In this document: positions 61,763 through 64,000 of the stretch, one piece after another
How positions within the stretch are numbered: the stretch's first letter is position 1
Layout of the letters: the number at the start of each line of letters is the position of its first letter
NCBI GenBank assembly: GCA_963712715.1
Contig: CAVQJI010000042.1
Span: 1-64,000, forward strand
Direction of reading: 5' to 3'
Origin: JAFEDN01 sp963712715
Lineage (GTDB): Bacteria; Pseudomonadota; Gammaproteobacteria; Coxiellales; Coxiellaceae
DNA length: 64,000 bases
Notes under the pieces: generated by a model
The model's input: the letters and a program-made list of their open reading frames with translations, nothing else
Databases searched by the model: none
Told to the model about the DNA's origin: nothing
Made by a program: the position numbers and the translations under genes

Positions 61763-61846
61763 GTCATTGCGAGCGCCAGCGAAGCAATCCAGTTCGGACT
61801 TTGTTAGAAACTCTGTATAGATTGCTTCGCTGGCGCTGGCAATACG
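61763..61846. repeat. MITE-like palindromic element, copy F
   Basis: GTCATTGCGAGCGCCAGCGA to the partly decayed GGCGCTGGCAATAC. The right arm has mismatches (a G for C and a lost G-A), so it is the most degraded of the six copies. It lies between the GIY-YIG gene and the end of purK. Confidence 0.8.
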
Positions 61847-61938
61847 ATTTGAACCTAAAAGTTATTTTGAGTACTTTAAGAGTTGGTGTTTGCGATGAAG
61901 AAAATTTTCCGGATCTGTTTCCACCAAGGTCACGTGAC

Positions 61939-62943
61939 CTAATTTTCGGTTTGGGCGGGGTGTTTTTCCGTAGGTGTGGTAATGAGCGCCGGGAATAGAT
62001 AAACAGGACTGTATATCTGGCATTCGCCGACGCAATTCCGCATGAACACCTGCCCAAGGGCTTCAGTGCTTCCCAGGGGCAAAATCAAAACGGCGCGCAG
62101 ATGATTTTCAAACTGACTGGTTTGCGCGCCTTCAATAGTCCAGTGGCCAGAATTATGTACTCGGGGCGCCATTTCGTTCACCAGCAATCGCTGTCCGTCA
62201 TAGAAAAATTCGATGGCCAGTACTCCCACATAATCCAGAGTTTCGAGAACCTGCGTCGCGACACTTTGTGCCTGGTGCACAAGCGCGTCATTATGAAGCG
62301 GCGCTTCTGATGAACGGAGGATACCGTGCCGGTGTTCGTTGCGAGTCAGCGGATAAAAACGGATGTCTCCCTGTTTATTGCGGACCGAAATTAATGACGT
62401 TTCAAATTCAAACCGGATAAATTCCTCGAGAATCAATTCCTGATTTTGCAAATTGTTCCAGCTTTCGCTGATATCTGAGAAGGTTTTGAGGAGGCGCTGA
62501 CCTTTGCCGTCATATCCCATGCGCCGGGTTTTTAGCATCGAAGGCAGGCCCGCCTGAATCACGGCCTCTGAAAGTTCAGACTCTGAGCCAATTGGGAAGA
62601 AACCAGGAGTCGGAATTTGCAACGACTTGAAAAAAGTTTTTTCATGCAGACGATCCTGAGCGATCCGCAAAGTTTCCAGGGAAGGATAAAGAGGTCGCTC
62701 TTTCGCCACTTTCCCAGCGCATGACAGCGGAATATTCTCAGTCTCATAAGTGACAACATCCACTGCGCTCTGAAATCGGTGCAATGCGGATTCGTCAGTG
62801 AATTCGGCAGTGATCACTTTTGTCACATCCTTTGCACAGGCTTCCGGGTTGGGATCGATGCAAATCGTGTGTATTCCTAAAGGGTCAGCCGCTAGCGCCA
62901 GCATTCGCGCCAGCTGTCCTCCTCCGAGAATGCCCAATTTCAT
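61939..62943 (-). CDS. purK: N5-carboxyaminoimidazole ribonucleotide synthase PurK, end frameshifted
   Basis: The 334-residue ATP-grasp enzyme has LGILGGGQLARMLALAADPLG, VTYETENI, LKTRRMGYDGKGQ and APRVHNSGHWTIEGAQTSQF. After VGEC the reading frame runs into unrelated residues. In another frame it continues PDIQSCLSIPGAHYHTYGK, PRPNRKLGHVTLVETD to a stop at 61864-61862, giving a normal 360-residue PurK. A single missing base near 62026 is responsible. PurK carboxylates AIR in purine synthesis with PurE. Its ATG overlaps the purE stop by four bases. Confidence 0.93.
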   Translation of the reverse strand: MKLGILGGGQLARMLALAADPLGIHTICIDPNPEACAKDVTKVITAEFTDESALHRFQSAVDVVTYETENIPLSCAGKVAKERPLYPSLETLRIAQDRLHEKTFFKSLQIPTPGFFPIGSESELSEAVIQAGLPSMLKTRRMGYDGKGQRLLKTFSDISESWNNLQNQELILEEFIRFEFETSLISVRNKQGDIRFYPLTRNEHRHGILRSSEAPLHNDALVHQAQSVATQVLETLDYVGVLAIEFFYDGQRLLVNEMAPRVHNSGHWTIEGAQTSQFENHLRAVLILPLGSTEALGQVFMRNCVGECQIYSPVYLFPALITTPTEKHPAQTEN

Positions 62944-63434
62944 TCACTCTCCGGATGGGGATTTTCGAGAATTTTTTGTGTTTGCCGTTCCCGGTATTGT
63001 TTCAATTCAGTCTGAATAGCAGGATATTTGTTGCCCAGAATCGCTGCCGCCAGCAGCGCGGCATTGATCGCCCCGGCTTTACCGATCGCCAGCGTGCCGA
63101 CAGGAATACCTGCCGGCATTTGTACAATCGAGAGTAGGGAATCGATTCCTGCCAGGGGGTTAGAGATCATCGGAACTCCTAATATGGGTAGTAAAGTTTT
63201 AGCGGCGAGCATTCCTGGGAGATGCGCCGCGCCTCCGGCGCCTGCGATGATAATTTCTAAACCGCGATCCTGAGCCTGCTCGGCATAATGGAAAAGTTTA
63301 TCCGGCGTGCGATGCGCGGAAACAATTTCCGCATCAAAGCCAATCTGTAAAACTTCCAGAGTTTCGGCGGTATGGGTGAGAATTTGCCAGTCAGACTGAG
63401 AACCCATCACAACGCCTACTAAAATTTTCTTCAT
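62940..63434 (-). CDS. purE: N5-carboxyaminoimidazole ribonucleotide mutase PurE
   Basis: The 164-residue protein carries VVMGSQSDWQIL, FDAEIVSAHRTPDKLF, IIAGAGGAAHLPGMLAA and LLSIVQMPAGIPVGTLAIG, the PurE class I motifs. It moves the carboxylate from N5-CAIR to C4 of AIR. Overlaps purK and queC by four bases each, so these three genes form one operon. Confidence 0.96.
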   Translation of the reverse strand: MKKILVGVVMGSQSDWQILTHTAETLEVLQIGFDAEIVSAHRTPDKLFHYAEQAQDRGLEIIIAGAGGAAHLPGMLAAKTLLPILGVPMISNPLAGIDSLLSIVQMPAGIPVGTLAIGKAGAINAALLAAAILGNKYPAIQTELKQYRERQTQKILENPHPESE

Positions 63435-64000
63435 AAGGTCTCCGCGATATTCGGTTGATAGGGCATGGAAAAATCAGGATATTCAGCCATAAACTGCCGA
63501 ATGCCGTCGTTACGTAAACGGCAGGCCAGACAGAGTTGACAGCCATACTCAGGAATTCCTTCGTAACAGGTAATGGTTTCCTGAAGAAGATATTCTAAAA
63601 TCCCTAATTGTTTGCCGATGACCAGGGTTTCTTTTTTAGTGAGTTTAATCAGAGGAGTGCGTATTTCAAACCCGGGATCGTCAAAGTCCAGTCTTAAAAT
63701 ATTTTCTATTAAATTCATATAGGCTCTGCTGCAATCACGATACCCGGACAGGACAGCGTCTACTTCTATGACGCCCAAATAAAGACAGGACGCGCCTAAA
63801 TGATAAGCGTGGATGCCGCCGATATGGGCCATCAATCCGTTGCGGGCAATCACCATGGTATTGGCCGGTTGATGGTGAATGGTAAGGTGATGATGGGTTA
63901 AGGCATTTTCCGTCACTTCAGAGAGATAATCCAGGCGCAACTCGGTGTGCTCAACCCCCCAGTCGTGACAGATCCTTTCCGCCTGCGCCAGTTCGGGACT
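63431..64000 (-). CDS. queC: 7-cyano-7-deazaguanine synthase QueC (N-terminal part outside window)
   Basis: The frame is open to the window end and gives 189 residues of a QueC. It has VIARNGLMAHIGGIHAYHLG, then VDAVLSGYRDCSRAYMNLIE, TPLIKLTKKETLVIGKQLG and a cysteine-rich end CYEGIPEYGCQLCLACRLRN with the zinc ligands. QueC makes preQ0 for queuosine. The ATP-binding SGGxDS motif at the N-terminus lies beyond the edge. The VLSGYRDCS segment differs from the usual DCRPEF, so substrate could differ. It shares an operon with purE and purK. Confidence 0.88.
   Translation of the reverse strand, partial: SPELAQAERICHDWGVEHTELRLDYLSEVTENALTHHHLTIHHQPANTMVIARNGLMAHIGGIHAYHLGASCLYLGVIEVDAVLSGYRDCSRAYMNLIENILRLDFDDPGFEIRTPLIKLTKKETLVIGKQLGILEYLLQETITCYEGIPEYGCQLCLACRLRNDGIRQFMAEYPDFSMPYQPNIAETL

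Noticed and set aside
61764..62057. Arginine-rich minus-strand frame over the purK end and MITE
   Set aside because: Part of it is simply the purK C-terminus in the correct frame after the shift; it then reads into the repeat.

Overview
The window looks like the chromosome of a gammaproteobacterium, most plausibly a host-associated member of the Legionellales (Coxiella, Rickettsiella or Aquicella-like). This rests on gene content only: gammaproteobacterial operons (rpmH-rnpA-yidD-yidC-mnmE, trxA-rho, algH-ruvX near pyrB, yggS-proC, purEK, bioA/bioBFCD) beside eukaryote-like effector candidates, namely an F-box plus ankyrin protein and an F-box plus membrane-segment protein. No rRNA is present; the only RNA gene found is one tRNA-Val(CAC).

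Layout. 1-5 kb: the start of a large coiled-coil protein, a secreted MTAN-like nucleosidase and an AAA ATPase. 4.8-9.7 kb: mnmE, yidC, yidD, rnpA and rpmH, then an AT-rich gap with two DnaA boxes but no dnaA. 9.7-17 kb: uspA, dacB and the biotin locus, bioA diverging from bioBFCD around a probable BirA operator. 17.5-26 kb: a tightly overlapping minus-strand operon with every step of the shikimate pathway (aroA, aroK, aroG, aroB, aroC and an aroD-aroE fusion), chorismate mutase, a prephenate dehydratase-like domain and birA; a UbiC-like gene diverges from its head. 27-33 kb is accessory: truncated antitoxin, F-box/ankyrin protein, broken phosphoethanolamine transferase, a parB remnant and a second AAA ATPase. 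33-46 kb is mainly housekeeping (parB, pyrB, ruvX, algH, yggS, proC, mscS-like, trxA, rho, rsmB) with inserted repeats, a second F-box protein and a third ATPase. 46.3-48.3 kb is a small island with an HTH/PIN toxin-antitoxin pair, flanked by the rsmB 3' end and a diverged second copy of that end. 48-60 kb: ImmA/IrrE peptidase plus membrane protein, gamma carbonic anhydrase, uvrD, small accessory genes, BRO-N and KilA-N genes, and a type III polyketide synthase cluster with two methyltransferases. 60-64 kb: tRNA-Val, a decayed hydrolase, a GIY-YIG gene, purK, purE and the 3' part of queC.

Two features cut across the window. First, a MITE-like palindromic element of about 85-150 bp occurs six times, and two other long inverted-repeat elements occur once each; none has a transposase here, and several abut or invade genes. 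Second, many otherwise healthy genes carry exactly one small indel (yidC, birA, aroA, an eptA-like gene, yggS, a type III PKS, purK, one AAA ATPase and a small membrane protein). Some of these are normally essential, so uncorrected sequencing or assembly indels are as likely as true gene decay. Only the dinD-like and alpha/beta-hydrolase remnants carry several lesions and are convincing pseudogenes.
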